Shown: positions 40,771 through 49,776 of the stretch, piece by piece
Layout of the letters: each line of letters opens with the position of its first letter
Numbering within the stretch: the stretch's first letter is position 1
Assembly: GCA_964437445.1 (NCBI GenBank)
Contig: CAYTGR010000009.1
Coordinates: forward strand, 1 to 64,000
Length of the DNA: 64,000 bases
Source of the DNA: CAYTGR01 sp964437445
Lineage (GTDB): Bacteria > Chloroflexota > Anaerolineae > B4-G1 > SLSP01
Direction of reading: 5' to 3'
Notes under the pieces: model-generated
What the model was told of the DNA's origin: nothing
Database searches by the model: none
The model's input: only the letters and a program-made list of their open reading frames with translations
Made by a program: the position numbers and the translations under genes

Positions 40771-41627
40771 GCACACAGAAGAAGAAAAACGAATTTCTCT
40801 ACTTTGGTCTGCGCAACAAAAAACTCCTGGTGGGGTCAGCCATCATCCTTTTCTTCCTCATCCTGAGCCTGGTAGGGCCATGGTTGGCGCAAAACGATCC
40901 CTTTAAGTTTGTCAATCCGCTGGGGGCGGAGGCCCCTTCTTCTAAGTACTGGTTCGGCACGACCTTTTTCGGGCAGGATGTCTTTTCCCAGTTTGTCAAT
41001 GGCCTGCGCGCCACCTTTGTAGTGGGCCTCATTGGCGGCGGGTTAGGCACGCTCCTGGGGATACTGATTGGCTTTACGGCCGGTTATCGGGGGGGTCTCG
41101 TAGATGAAGTGCTCAACGCGCTGACCAACATCGTGCTGGTAATCCCCACGCTGGCCGTGCTGCTGATTGTTGCGGCCTACCTGAAGGTACGCAGTGTCTG
41201 GACGGAATGCCTGTTCATCGGGTTCACCGCTTGGCCCTGGGTGGCCAGAGCCATCCGCGCCCAGACCTTTTCCCTGCGCACGCGGGATTTCGTTGACCTG
41301 GCCCGGATGAGTGGGATGAAAGCCACTCAAATCATCTTCCGGGAAATCGCCCCGAACATGATGTCTTACTTGCTGCTGGTATTCATCCTGCAATTCGGGG
41401 GCGCCATCCTCACGGCGGCCACGCTGGATTTCATCGGCCTGGGACCAACCAACGCGATTTCGCTGGGCTTGATGATGCAATATGCGGTCCTCTGGGGCGC
41501 TTTGCAACTGGGGATCTGGTGGTGGTTTATTCCACCCGGCCTGGCGATCACCGCCATCGTCGGCGCGCTGTACAGCATGAACGTAGGCCTGGACGAAGTC
41601 TTCAATCCTAAGTTGAGGGAGATGTAG
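40767..41627 (+). CDS. ABC transporter permease, DppC type
   Basis: The 286-residue partner permease has about six spans, the DppC-like N-terminal segment (LLVGSAIILFFLILSLVGPW), YWFGTTFFGQDVFSQFVNGL near residue 52, and the EAA loop DFVDLARMSGMKATQIIFRE near 173-192. It pairs with the DppB-type protein to form the inner-membrane pore. The start codon overlaps the previous stop by four bases. The ATPase gene follows after two bases. Confidence 0.9.
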   Translation: MSTQKKKNEFLYFGLRNKKLLVGSAIILFFLILSLVGPWLAQNDPFKFVNPLGAEAPSSKYWFGTTFFGQDVFSQFVNGLRATFVVGLIGGGLGTLLGILIGFTAGYRGGLVDEVLNALTNIVLVIPTLAVLLIVAAYLKVRSVWTECLFIGFTAWPWVARAIRAQTFSLRTRDFVDLARMSGMKATQIIFREIAPNMMSYLLLVFILQFGGAILTAATLDFIGLGPTNAISLGLMMQYAVLWGALQLGIWWWFIPPGLAITAIVGALYSMNVGLDEVFNPKLREM

Positions 41628-41629
41628 CC

Positions 41630-42592
41630 ATGGCTTTGCAAGTAGAAAATCTCACCCTCTACTATCAAACGCTGCGCGGTGATGTGCACGCGCTGGAAAA
41701 TGCCACGTTCACAATCGGGGACGGTGAAATCATGGGACTGGCCGGCGAATCGGGCTGCGGCAAAACCACCCTGGGGCATGGTTTGATTCTGCTGGTCCCG
41801 CCCATGAAATATGTGACGGGTCAAGTGACGCTGGACGGTGAGCCGCTCCCCATCTGGGATACCGACAAGATGGATGCCTTCCGCTTCAGCCGGATCTCCA
41901 TCATCCCCCAGTATGCGATGAACGCCATGAACCCTATCCGCAAAATTGGGAAGATGATTGAGGAACTGCTGACCGCCAAAAAAGTGGATTATCAGGCCAT
42001 GCTCCCGGAACTAAAGCGCCGGTTGGACCTGGTCAAATTGCCGCATGAAGTGCTCAAGATGTATCCCATTGAGTTATCGGGCGGGATGAAGCAACGCATG
42101 GTGATGGTCATCTCTTCACTCCTGGACCCTTCCCTGCTGATCGCCGACGAGATCACTTCGGCCCTGGATGTCGCCAGCCAGAAAGCCGTGGCCGAGATGT
42201 TAGTGGAATTCCGTGACCAGGGTTGCTGCAAAAGCGCCATGGTCATCACCCACGATATTTCCATCCTCTACCAGATTGCCGACAGCATCCTGATCATGTA
42301 TGCCGGGCAACTGGCCGAGAAGGCGACTACCACCACCATTATCCACGCTCCCCGCCACCCCTACACCCAACTGCTGATCTCCTCTCTGCCCGAAATCGGC
42401 GTCAAATACACCGACCGGAGACTGAGCGGCATCCCGGGCAAGCCGCCGCTGCTCCTCGACCCCCCCACCGGTTGCCGGTTCAAGGCGCGCTGTCCGGTGG
42501 CTTTTGAAAAATGCAACGAGGTCCCGCCCTTGATTGAAGTTGAACCCGGTCATTTCATTGCTTGCTGGAAGGAGACTGAACGCCATGCTTAA
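41630..42592 (+). CDS. ABC transporter ATP-binding protein, DppD type
   Basis: The 320-residue ATPase has Walker A GESGCGKT (about 38-45), signature LSGGMKQR (near 149), Walker B LLIADEITSALD and the switch His in VITHD. The C-terminal oligo-type extension has the spaced Cys pattern seen in DppD/OppD (CRFKARCP, FEKC, IACW). It powers the importer together with the next gene product. It begins 2 bases after the DppC stop, and its end overlaps the next gene by 8 bases. Confidence 0.93.
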   Translation: MALQVENLTLYYQTLRGDVHALENATFTIGDGEIMGLAGESGCGKTTLGHGLILLVPPMKYVTGQVTLDGEPLPIWDTDKMDAFRFSRISIIPQYAMNAMNPIRKIGKMIEELLTAKKVDYQAMLPELKRRLDLVKLPHEVLKMYPIELSGGMKQRMVMVISSLLDPSLLIADEITSALDVASQKAVAEMLVEFRDQGCCKSAMVITHDISILYQIADSILIMYAGQLAEKATTTTIIHAPRHPYTQLLISSLPEIGVKYTDRRLSGIPGKPPLLLDPPTGCRFKARCPVAFEKCNEVPPLIEVEPGHFIACWKETERHA

Positions 42593-43538
42593 ACTTGAAA
42601 ATGTCTCCAAAACCTATAAGGTGGGTACCTTCGGCGGCAAGGAGCTCCATGCCGTCAACGGAGTTAGCTTCACGGTCCAGGATGGGGAAGTCGCCGCGCT
42701 GATTGGCGAGAGCGGCAGCGGTAAAAGCACCATCGGCAAGATGATTCTGCGCCTGATTTCCATCACTTCGGGGACGATTTCATTGAACGGTGTGGATATT
42801 GCCACCCTCCGGGGGACCGCCCTCAAAGAATATTACCGCAAGGTGCAGGGCATCTTCCAGGACCCGTTCAGTTCCTACAATCCGATTTTCAAGGCCGACC
42901 GCATCTTCCAAATCGTGCACGATGAGTTTTACCCGCAGGTGGACGCTGGCGAGTGGCAGCAAAAAGTAGAAAAGACCCTGCGAGATGTCGGCCTGAACCC
43001 GGAACATGTCCTGAACAAATACCCTCACCAGTTGAGCGGCGGACAGCTCCAGCGCTTCCTCATCGCCCGCGCCCTGCTGCTGGATATTGAGTTCCTGGTC
43101 GCGGACGAAATCATCAGCATGTTGGACGCTTCTACCCGCATTGACGTGCTCAACCTGCTGGCCGAACTGAAAAAGCGCGGCCTCTCCATTCTTTTCATCA
43201 CCCACGACCTTTCACTGGCTAACTACATCAGCGAAAGGGCCGTGATTCTCTATCACGGCTGCGTGACGGAAATGGGGATCACGGAGAAGATCTTCGCGGC
43301 TCCCCTGCACCCCTATACCCAAATGCTCATGGCTTCGGTGCCCCGCCTGGACCGGAAGTGGGAAGCAGCCACTACCAGCGTAGAGCAGGAAACGCAGCCG
43401 CTGACGGAGCTGCGGGGATGTGTCTACTATGGCCGCTGCCCTATCGCCGTCAAAAGTTGCGCCAGCGAGCAGCCTCCCCTGGTAGAGGTCAGCCCGGACC
43501 ACCTGGTGGCCTGCCCCTACGCCAGACGGCCCGACTGA
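42585..43538 (+). CDS. ABC transporter ATP-binding protein, DppF type
   Basis: The 317-residue ATPase starts at the ATG overlapping the previous stop. Walker A is GESGSGKST (about 39-47), the signature LSGGQLQR (near 149), and Walker B LVADEIISMLD, with Ile-Ser in place of the usual Pro-Thr-Ser. The switch His is in FITHD. The C-terminal region carries four Cys (GCVYYGRCPIAVKSC, VACPY). It is the last gene of the sugar-import operon. Longer in-frame starts within the previous gene are rejected on operon spacing. Confidence 0.93.
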   Translation: MLKLENVSKTYKVGTFGGKELHAVNGVSFTVQDGEVAALIGESGSGKSTIGKMILRLISITSGTISLNGVDIATLRGTALKEYYRKVQGIFQDPFSSYNPIFKADRIFQIVHDEFYPQVDAGEWQQKVEKTLRDVGLNPEHVLNKYPHQLSGGQLQRFLIARALLLDIEFLVADEIISMLDASTRIDVLNLLAELKKRGLSILFITHDLSLANYISERAVILYHGCVTEMGITEKIFAAPLHPYTQMLMASVPRLDRKWEAATTSVEQETQPLTELRGCVYYGRCPIAVKSCASEQPPLVEVSPDHLVACPYARRPD

Positions 43539-43560
43539 GGACTATTTTCCGCTCACAGCC

Positions 43561-43591
43561 ACCGGGGCGGCCCTTGCTGGGCCGCCCCGGT
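43561..43591 (+). terminator. Stem-loop ending the importer operon
   Basis: A perfect 13-bp stem (ACCGGGGCGGCCC / GGGCCGCCCCGGT) with a 5-base loop lies 22 bases after the last stop codon. No long U-run follows (AAGTTAAAG). It sits between convergent genes and may act in both directions. Confidence 0.65.
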
Positions 43592-43623
43592 AAGTTAAAG
43601 ATGCCCGAGGCGTCACTCCCCTC

Positions 43624-45648
43624 CTACTCATGGTCGCTCAAGCCGCAGGTTAGCTCCGCGATGACAACTACTTCATCCCGGTAAACCTCCCTGGTGCATT
43701 GCGGCAGGAAGGTCCCCTGCAAAAATTGGTAGGCGGCCCGTTGCTGCCCGGTCGGATCGTGGTATAAAAGCAGCCACGCCAGGTCACCGGCGCTGAAGAA
43801 CAAATGAGTCACTCCCTGCCGGTGCAATTCAGCGGCGATAGCCGTCGGGTCAGCATGATAGGACAGAAAGAGCCGGGTCCATTGCGTCTGATCGGCATCC
43901 GGCCGGCATTGCAGACCACAATAATAGCTCTGGCCGTTCCACAACAACAAGACCTGGGCCTCCGGCGGTAACGTCTCCCGGATAAATTGCTGGGCCGGAA
44001 AGACAAAATTACTACGGGCCAGAAATTCGTTCTTCGTTTCCTGCCCTAAAACAACTCGCCACGACTGGTTTTGGCGCAATGTGACCAGCTGATAAGCAAG
44101 CGTGGCCATCATCATGCCGGCCAGCAAACCGCGCCAAAGCAGGGACACCCGACCCGAACGCGAGATCAGCACGTCTGCCGCAAGCAACGCCACTACGGGG
44201 AACAGAGGCAGCAGGAAGCGTGTCTGTTGCGAACCCTGGGCCCAGATCAAGAACCACAGGCCGGCGTACAACGCTAACCCGATACTCAGCCGGTTCCGGT
44301 CTCGCTTGAATAATATCCCCAGGCCGGCAAAAAAGAGGGGATTGGGAATCTCAATGGAAAAAGTCCCAAACTGTTGCCGGCGGAGGTAGAAATTAAGCGG
44401 CAACAACAGGTAAGCCACGACGCTCCGGCCAGCACCGAAACTGTGCAGGTAAGCCAGCAAAAGCTCCTGGCGGGTAGTGTCCCAACCGGGCGTGGTGAGA
44501 ACAAAGGGGTAGATGGGGTTGCCGGACCAAAGCCAGCTCTTGAGATACCAGGGTGCGCCTGCCAGTAGCGCCGGCAGCGCGAACCACCAGGCATTGCGCA
44601 GCAGTGCGGGGCGGTCGTTACGCCAGCTCTGCCAGACGATCCAAAGTCCCAACAGGGCCGTCCCGCCCAGGGCCAACACTTTGTTACCCAGTGCCAGCCC
44701 GGCCAGTATCCCCACCAGCGCCAATAACTCACGCCGGGGCCTGGCCAACCAGAGGCAGAGCAGATAGACCGCCACGAACTCGTACACGGCCCAGGCCAGG
44801 TCGGTGTAGGCCCAAGTCGCCCACAACGGCAGCATGGGCACGCCCAGCAGCAACGCCGCTGCTACAGCACCGTGGGTCACGCTCCAAAATCGCCGTCCTA
44901 AGCTCCAGGTGGCCAGCACCAGGATGAGGGCGTAGGTCAGGTGTAGCAGGCCGGCCAGGGTGTCGCTGCCCAACGCCAGGCCGAGAGTGAAGAGCATCTC
45001 CAGCAAGAACGGGCCGTTAGCCTGCCAGAGATCAGGCAGAAAATAAATGCGACCAGCCGCCAAAAAGCGTTGGGGGGCAGCCAGGTGATACATCAGACCG
45101 TCATAATCCCAGGGCGGCGCCAGCGCCTGAAACAAGGCCAGAGCCAGCATTCCACCGCCCATGACGGCCAGAGCTTTGCCATCCAATCCCCAACGCCGGA
45201 AGGCCGAAACGGCGGCGGTAATCCGTGCCGGGATCTTCCCCAGCTCAGCACTCCATTCCCGCCAGGTCCATACCGCCGCCAGCGACAACCACAACAACAG
45301 GCTGACAGGTCGCAGCCAGCCTGCCAGCCCCAAGACAAGGACTCCATAGGCCAGGATGCCCCATCCCAGCGGCAACGCCAGCAACCAGCGCTCCAGGGAA
45401 GTCAGCTCTGGCAGCGTGAAGCGGGCGAGCACTTGGCGGCCTAACGCCCCACCCAACAGGACCAGCCCGCCCCACAGTCCCAGCGCAAACCCGTTATCCA
45501 GCCAGGCGTGCAGGCCCGCCACATTCAGGGGGCGCTCTGGAAAGGCCCATCGCATCCCCGCCAGTAAGAAGACACCGCCGATGACCAGGATCACTTCAAG
45601 CAGCGGTGCTTTACCTTTTAGCCCAATTGGTCCACGTTGTGTGACCAC
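43624..45648 (-). CDS. GT-C membrane glycosyltransferase (ArnT/PMT-like), larger
   Basis: The 674-residue protein has about twelve hydrophobic segments and a soluble C-terminal part (about 540-674). The landmark PPWDYDGLMYHLAAPQRFLA near 175 places an acidic motif in the first large loop, as in GT39/GT-C enzymes that use polyprenyl-phosphate sugars. The start is a GTG behind AGAGGAGAGACCT. The enzyme probably adds sugars to proteins or glycans on the outer face of the membrane. A second GT-C gene lies upstream, 173 bases away. The donor could come from the polyprenol-phosphate transferase at 23369. Confidence 0.75.
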   Translation of the reverse strand: MVTQRGPIGLKGKAPLLEVILVIGGVFLLAGMRWAFPERPLNVAGLHAWLDNGFALGLWGGLVLLGGALGRQVLARFTLPELTSLERWLLALPLGWGILAYGVLVLGLAGWLRPVSLLLWLSLAAVWTWREWSAELGKIPARITAAVSAFRRWGLDGKALAVMGGGMLALALFQALAPPWDYDGLMYHLAAPQRFLAAGRIYFLPDLWQANGPFLLEMLFTLGLALGSDTLAGLLHLTYALILVLATWSLGRRFWSVTHGAVAAALLLGVPMLPLWATWAYTDLAWAVYEFVAVYLLCLWLARPRRELLALVGILAGLALGNKVLALGGTALLGLWIVWQSWRNDRPALLRNAWWFALPALLAGAPWYLKSWLWSGNPIYPFVLTTPGWDTTRQELLLAYLHSFGAGRSVVAYLLLPLNFYLRRQQFGTFSIEIPNPLFFAGLGILFKRDRNRLSIGLALYAGLWFLIWAQGSQQTRFLLPLFPVVALLAADVLISRSGRVSLLWRGLLAGMMMATLAYQLVTLRQNQSWRVVLGQETKNEFLARSNFVFPAQQFIRETLPPEAQVLLLWNGQSYYCGLQCRPDADQTQWTRLFLSYHADPTAIAAELHRQGVTHLFFSAGDLAWLLLYHDPTGQQRAAYQFLQGTFLPQCTREVYRDEVVVIAELTCGLSDHE

Positions 45649-45821
45649 AGGTCTCTCCTCTTGTCACCGGCCGTGATCCCTCTCAATCTACCACGATGTC
45701 AATGTCATTAAGCCAGAGGGTGCTGGCCGCCCACGAGCACGCTTTCACCGCAGTCAACCGCTCCAGAGAGCATCGTGGAAGAAGTATGAAAATCCTGGGC
45801 GCCAGCTGAATTTTCTTGACT

Positions 45822-47123
45822 TCACAGGTCGCGGCGAAGCAGGATCCGAGCCACTATTTCTACCCCTTGCGCTACCCCCAAGGCCATACACCACAGACTG
45901 AAAATCACCGGAAAGAGGTAATACCGATCCCAATCCAAAGGGCTCAACAACATGGGAACCACTAAACCCAATGCCATCGCCGCCGAGACAATGCTGGGAT
46001 AAAACTGCCTCCCCCCTCGCCACCATCGGTAAGTGGTCCACAATAAATATCCCAGGCCGAGTAGACACAAAGCGCCGTTCACTAAGGGAGCCCCTGGGAA
46101 GCGCCACGTGGCATAGTCCTGAAAAACACGTTCTGCTACTTGCGCGATCCGGGCCGCGCCTTCCTGACTATGCGTTTCGGGGTATGCAACCAACTGTTGT
46201 TGCATTTCCTGGGTCCGCATTTTCAACATCCTGGCGGTGCGGCCCAACGGGTCAGGGTAAAGGTAAGGATTAACCACCATGAAAGCCACGCCGGTAGCCA
46301 GTAACACCCAGAGAAGCGAGCGTTCCAGCACCTCAAGCCGGGAGCGGCGGGCTACCGTTCCCCGGTACCGCAGGGGAGCTAACACGGCCAGCCCACCGGC
46401 AGCCATTCCTGCCAATGCACCGTTCAACTTGACCGCCGCCGCCAGCCCAGAAAAAAGTCCGGCCAACAGCCACCACCGTTCCACGCCGGGAAAACGTCGG
46501 GCAGACGGGGCGGCCGCCGCCGCAGGCATCGCAGCAGTCCGCTGCCAGGACTGGATAGCTTTGGCGCTGGCCCAGCCGGCCAGCAACGTGAATAACAGCA
46601 AAGGGGCTTCGGCCATGGCGCGCCGCAGAGTATAAGCCAGGTAGCCATTGGCCGCATATAAGACCAGCAACGTGTAGGCGGCCACCCGGTTACGAGCTGC
46701 GCGCATCAGCTCAAACAGCAGCAGTCCACACCCGGCGGCGATCACTGCCATCGGCAACCGGGACCACCAAAGCAGGCCGGACTCGGGTAAAGCGTGGCGC
46801 GCCAGGTTTTCCTCATCGCTCAATGAGAACTCCCAGGTCGCGTTAAGCTCGGCAGCCGTATACCTTCCTAACCGACGGCCAACGCCAATCAGATAGCGTG
46901 TCAACGGAGGCTGCGTGAGCGTCCAATACGATTCCCGCCAGAGTGGAGAACTCAACTGACCTGAAAAGAACGCCTCGAACACACCACTGGAACCAATCCA
47001 ATGGCTTTCATCCGGAAAAAACGGGACTGCAGCCAGCTGGGTGCAAAAGATAATCAGCAATACAGCCCCGATTAGCCAAGCCTCTAACCAGGGCCTCAAA
47101 CGCCTGCCTCCGATTTTCCCCAT
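45822..47123 (-). CDS. GT-C membrane glycosyltransferase, smaller
   Basis: The 433-residue protein has about nine membrane spans. Early in the sequence it has VPFFPDESHWIGSSGVFEAF (the acidic DE motif of GT39/PMT-2 enzymes) and LTQPPLTRYLIGVGRRLG, the PPL.R/K pattern of the same group. It is expected to use a lipid-linked sugar. The chosen ATG at 47123 follows AAAAGGACTG; an upstream TTG adds seven residues. It is located after the GAF kinase gene, with a 40-base gap, on the same strand, but there is no obvious functional link. Confidence 0.8.
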   Translation of the reverse strand: MGKIGGRRLRPWLEAWLIGAVLLIIFCTQLAAVPFFPDESHWIGSSGVFEAFFSGQLSSPLWRESYWTLTQPPLTRYLIGVGRRLGRYTAAELNATWEFSLSDEENLARHALPESGLLWWSRLPMAVIAAGCGLLLFELMRAARNRVAAYTLLVLYAANGYLAYTLRRAMAEAPLLLFTLLAGWASAKAIQSWQRTAAMPAAAAAPSARRFPGVERWWLLAGLFSGLAAAVKLNGALAGMAAGGLAVLAPLRYRGTVARRSRLEVLERSLLWVLLATGVAFMVVNPYLYPDPLGRTARMLKMRTQEMQQQLVAYPETHSQEGAARIAQVAERVFQDYATWRFPGAPLVNGALCLLGLGYLLWTTYRWWRGGRQFYPSIVSAAMALGLVVPMLLSPLDWDRYYLFPVIFSLWCMALGVAQGVEIVARILLRRDL

Positions 47124-47163
47124 CAGTCCTTTTCCTGTTCTCAAACAATGGAGCAGAAGGGGA

Positions 47164-49287
47164 TTACCTCAACAACCCCGCCAGCGCCGCCGGGGTGTAC
47201 GGTTTGAGCACGACATCGCGCACGCCGCGCTGGAGCAGGGCAGTGGTCCGCTCCACCCGGAGGTAGGAAGCCACCACGATCAGCTTGCCACCTGCCCCGG
47301 CGGCCGTTAGCTGCTTGACGAGCGCCGTGCTGTCGGCGGTTTCCAGTGCATCGTCTACGAGAATAAGGTCATAGGCTGCCGGCTCCACCGCCTCGGTCGC
47401 GCGCGCGACCTGATTACCGGCCCCGATGAGCGTCGCCGCTGCCCAGCGACTCCAGGCATCGTCGTCATCCACCAGCAAAATGGAGCGGCCGTGGGGTAGC
47501 GTGGTCATGGGCAGCTCACCGCTGAAGGCCGGAATGAGCATTTCAAAGAGGGCCCCACCCCCTGGCACGTTGCGCGCCGTGATCTGCCCGTCAATCTGCC
47601 TGAGGATCTGCACACAAGCCGAGAGCCCCAGCCCCGCATGAGTGGCCCCCTTGGTGCTGTGGAAGGCGGCCCAGAGCTTGTCTAACTCCGCTTCGGGAAT
47701 GCCGGGACCGGTGTCAATGATACGAATATCCACAAAGCGCCCCTCGTTAGTTGGGGCGATCTCCACGCGGATCTCCTGGCGCGGCGCCCCCACTAAAGCC
47801 TCCACCGCGTTCTGCAGGATGTAGCCGCACGCCCGGCCCAGTTGGGTGCTATCGGCAATGGCCAGGGGCGTGTTCTCCGCCACGGTGTACTGCACCAACC
47901 CGGCCGGCAGGCCCAACCGGGCCACCGTATCCTTGACCACGTCTTCTACCAGCGTCGGGCGCGGTTGTTGCTCCCGCGCGGGGCCAATCAGATGCTCCTG
48001 GACGGCCAGGATCAGCCGGACACTCTCTTCAATCATGGTGAGGTCTTCCTGCATGGAGGCGACCCGTTCCGGGTCGGCCGATGCCAGGGCGGCCAGATCG
48101 GTGCGTAAGCGCGCCACACTGGACGAGACCGGCAGCGCCTTGTTGCCGATCCAGTGAATGGCCTCCAGGGTGGCCGTCGCCAGTGCCTCAAAGGTCTTGG
48201 TGCGGAGCAACTCGGCGTGCGCCACCTCCAGGTCGCGCAACAGGCGGGCGTTATCCAGTGCAATCGCCAGCTGGTCGGCCATGGCCTGCAATGAGGCGAT
48301 ATCTTCCTCACTAAACGCAGCTTCCTCAACGCTCTGCACCGTCAGCGCGCCGATGACCCGATCGCCCACCAGGAGCGGCAGCGCCATCTCGGAGCGCGTT
48401 AAGGGCAGGTAAGGGTTCTTGAAGTGAACCGGTTCCTCCCCCACGTCCAGGGCGATGAGCGCCCGCCGCTGGCTGATCGCCGTGCCGATCATGGAGATAC
48501 CACCCACCTTCAGCTTGTGGCCGGCCATGAGCATCCGCGCTCCGGCCTCCCCCCGGCCGGCCCGCAGGACGGCCCACTCGCCCAGCTCATCCAGCAAGAA
48601 GACCCCGGCGTAATAAAAGCCGTAAGCATCGCAGATGATGTCTACCGTTTCGTTAATCAGCGCGTGCCAATCCAGGATGGAGGTCACGTCGCGCCCCACC
48701 TGAGCGGCAGCGGCCAGCAGGCGAGCCCGGCGTTCGGCCTGGGCCAACAGCTGGCGGTTCTGCGCATACAGCCGGGCGTTGTGAATCGCAATGGCCAGCT
48801 GATCGGCCATGGCCTGGAGGGCCGTAATGTCGTCTTCGGTGAAGGCGGCCTCTTCAGTGCTCTGGACCGTCAGGGCGCCGATCACCTGGTCGCCCACACA
48901 GAGCGGCAGTGCCATCTCAGAGCGGGTCAACGGCAGGTAGGGGTTTTTGAAGTGGACCGGCTCCTCGCCTACATCCAGGGCGATGAGTGCTCGCCGCTGC
49001 CCGGTCGCCACCCCGATCATGGAAAGCCCGCCGACCTTCAGCTTGTGGCCGGCAGCGACCATCTGAGCGCCGGCCGCGCCCCGGCCGGTCCGCAGGACGG
49101 CCCACTCCCTCGTTTCATCCAGCAAGAAGACCCCGGCGTAATAAAAGCCAAATTCATCGCAGATGATATCCACCACCTGCTGCAAGAGTTCCTCAGGATC
49201 CAAAATAGAAATGACCCGCCGGCTCACCTGGGCCCCGGCATGAAGCAGGGCGGCACGGCGCTCAGCAATCGTCGTGTTTTGCGGCAT
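47164..49287 (-). CDS. Hybrid histidine kinase: GAF-GAF-kinase-receiver
   Basis: The 707-residue protein has no membrane span. Two GAF domains (about 15-170 and 195-345) are strikingly alike, both containing FYYAGVFLLDE, ALDVGEEPVHFKNPYLPLTR and SEMALPL. The putative phosphoacceptor His378 lies in AIHWIGNKALPV, not in the usual HELRTP. The ATPase domain has NAVEAL (N box), DTGPGIP and GATHAGLGLS. A C-terminal receiver starts at SILLVDDDD (about 590), with ILVDD and VLKPY. The start follows GGAGGAGAAGAACG. The single-receiver gene is 15 bases upstream, and both probably act in one pathway with the kinase at 49777. Confidence 0.9.
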   Translation of the reverse strand: MPQNTTIAERRAALLHAGAQVSRRVISILDPEELLQQVVDIICDEFGFYYAGVFLLDETREWAVLRTGRGAAGAQMVAAGHKLKVGGLSMIGVATGQRRALIALDVGEEPVHFKNPYLPLTRSEMALPLCVGDQVIGALTVQSTEEAAFTEDDITALQAMADQLAIAIHNARLYAQNRQLLAQAERRARLLAAAAQVGRDVTSILDWHALINETVDIICDAYGFYYAGVFLLDELGEWAVLRAGRGEAGARMLMAGHKLKVGGISMIGTAISQRRALIALDVGEEPVHFKNPYLPLTRSEMALPLLVGDRVIGALTVQSVEEAAFSEEDIASLQAMADQLAIALDNARLLRDLEVAHAELLRTKTFEALATATLEAIHWIGNKALPVSSSVARLRTDLAALASADPERVASMQEDLTMIEESVRLILAVQEHLIGPAREQQPRPTLVEDVVKDTVARLGLPAGLVQYTVAENTPLAIADSTQLGRACGYILQNAVEALVGAPRQEIRVEIAPTNEGRFVDIRIIDTGPGIPEAELDKLWAAFHSTKGATHAGLGLSACVQILRQIDGQITARNVPGGGALFEMLIPAFSGELPMTTLPHGRSILLVDDDDAWSRWAAATLIGAGNQVARATEAVEPAAYDLILVDDALETADSTALVKQLTAAGAGGKLIVVASYLRVERTTALLQRGVRDVVLKPYTPAALAGLLR

Positions 49288-49302
49288 CGTTCTTCTCCTC
49301 CA

Positions 49303-49707
49303 TCAAGGATTGAAAATTTCGTTGACAATTTCCACCAGACCGGCCTCGCGCCCTTTGACGAAGTACGCGCGCGCCCCCCGGGCGACCGCCTCTTTGGCCC
49401 GGCTCACCTCATCAAAGGCCGAAAGGACGATGACCGGCAGCGTCGGTTCCACTGCCAGCAAGACACTGAGCAGCTGCAGGCCGGCGTTGGGATCATCCTG
49501 GTCGTTGAGATTGGGCATGTGCAGGTCCAGGATCGCCAGGTCAAAGGGGGCCTGATCGGTACGGGCCTCTTCAAACCGAAATCGGCCGGCCCTGGCGCTG
49601 CCGGCAGTTTCCACGTCAAAGCCCGCCCGCAGTAACGTTTTCTCCATACTGCGCAAGACCAGGGGTTCGTCATCCACCAGCAAAATCTTAATCGCATCCT
49701 TCACCAT
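49303..49707 (-). CDS. Single-domain response regulator
   Basis: The 134-residue receiver shows ILLVDDEP (acidic pair), LAILDLHMPNL (phosphoacceptor Asp in ILDLHM), VIVLSA (Thr/Ser switch) and YFVKG (Lys). It has no output domain, so it may act as a CheY-like or phosphorelay protein. An insert after the phospho-site (NLNDQDDPNAGLQLL) makes the loop longer than usual. The start follows AAAGGACAGTTCTT. It sits between two kinases with related GAF and H-box regions, and either could phosphorylate it. Confidence 0.92.
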   Translation of the reverse strand: MVKDAIKILLVDDEPLVLRSMEKTLLRAGFDVETAGSARAGRFRFEEARTDQAPFDLAILDLHMPNLNDQDDPNAGLQLLSVLLAVEPTLPVIVLSAFDEVSRAKEAVARGARAYFVKGREAGLVEIVNEIFNP

Positions 49708-49776
49708 AAGAACTGTCCTTTCAGCAAAGAGTAATTTTTCAGCGGATTTTAAAAGCCGGTGGCAGGCGATGAGGCA

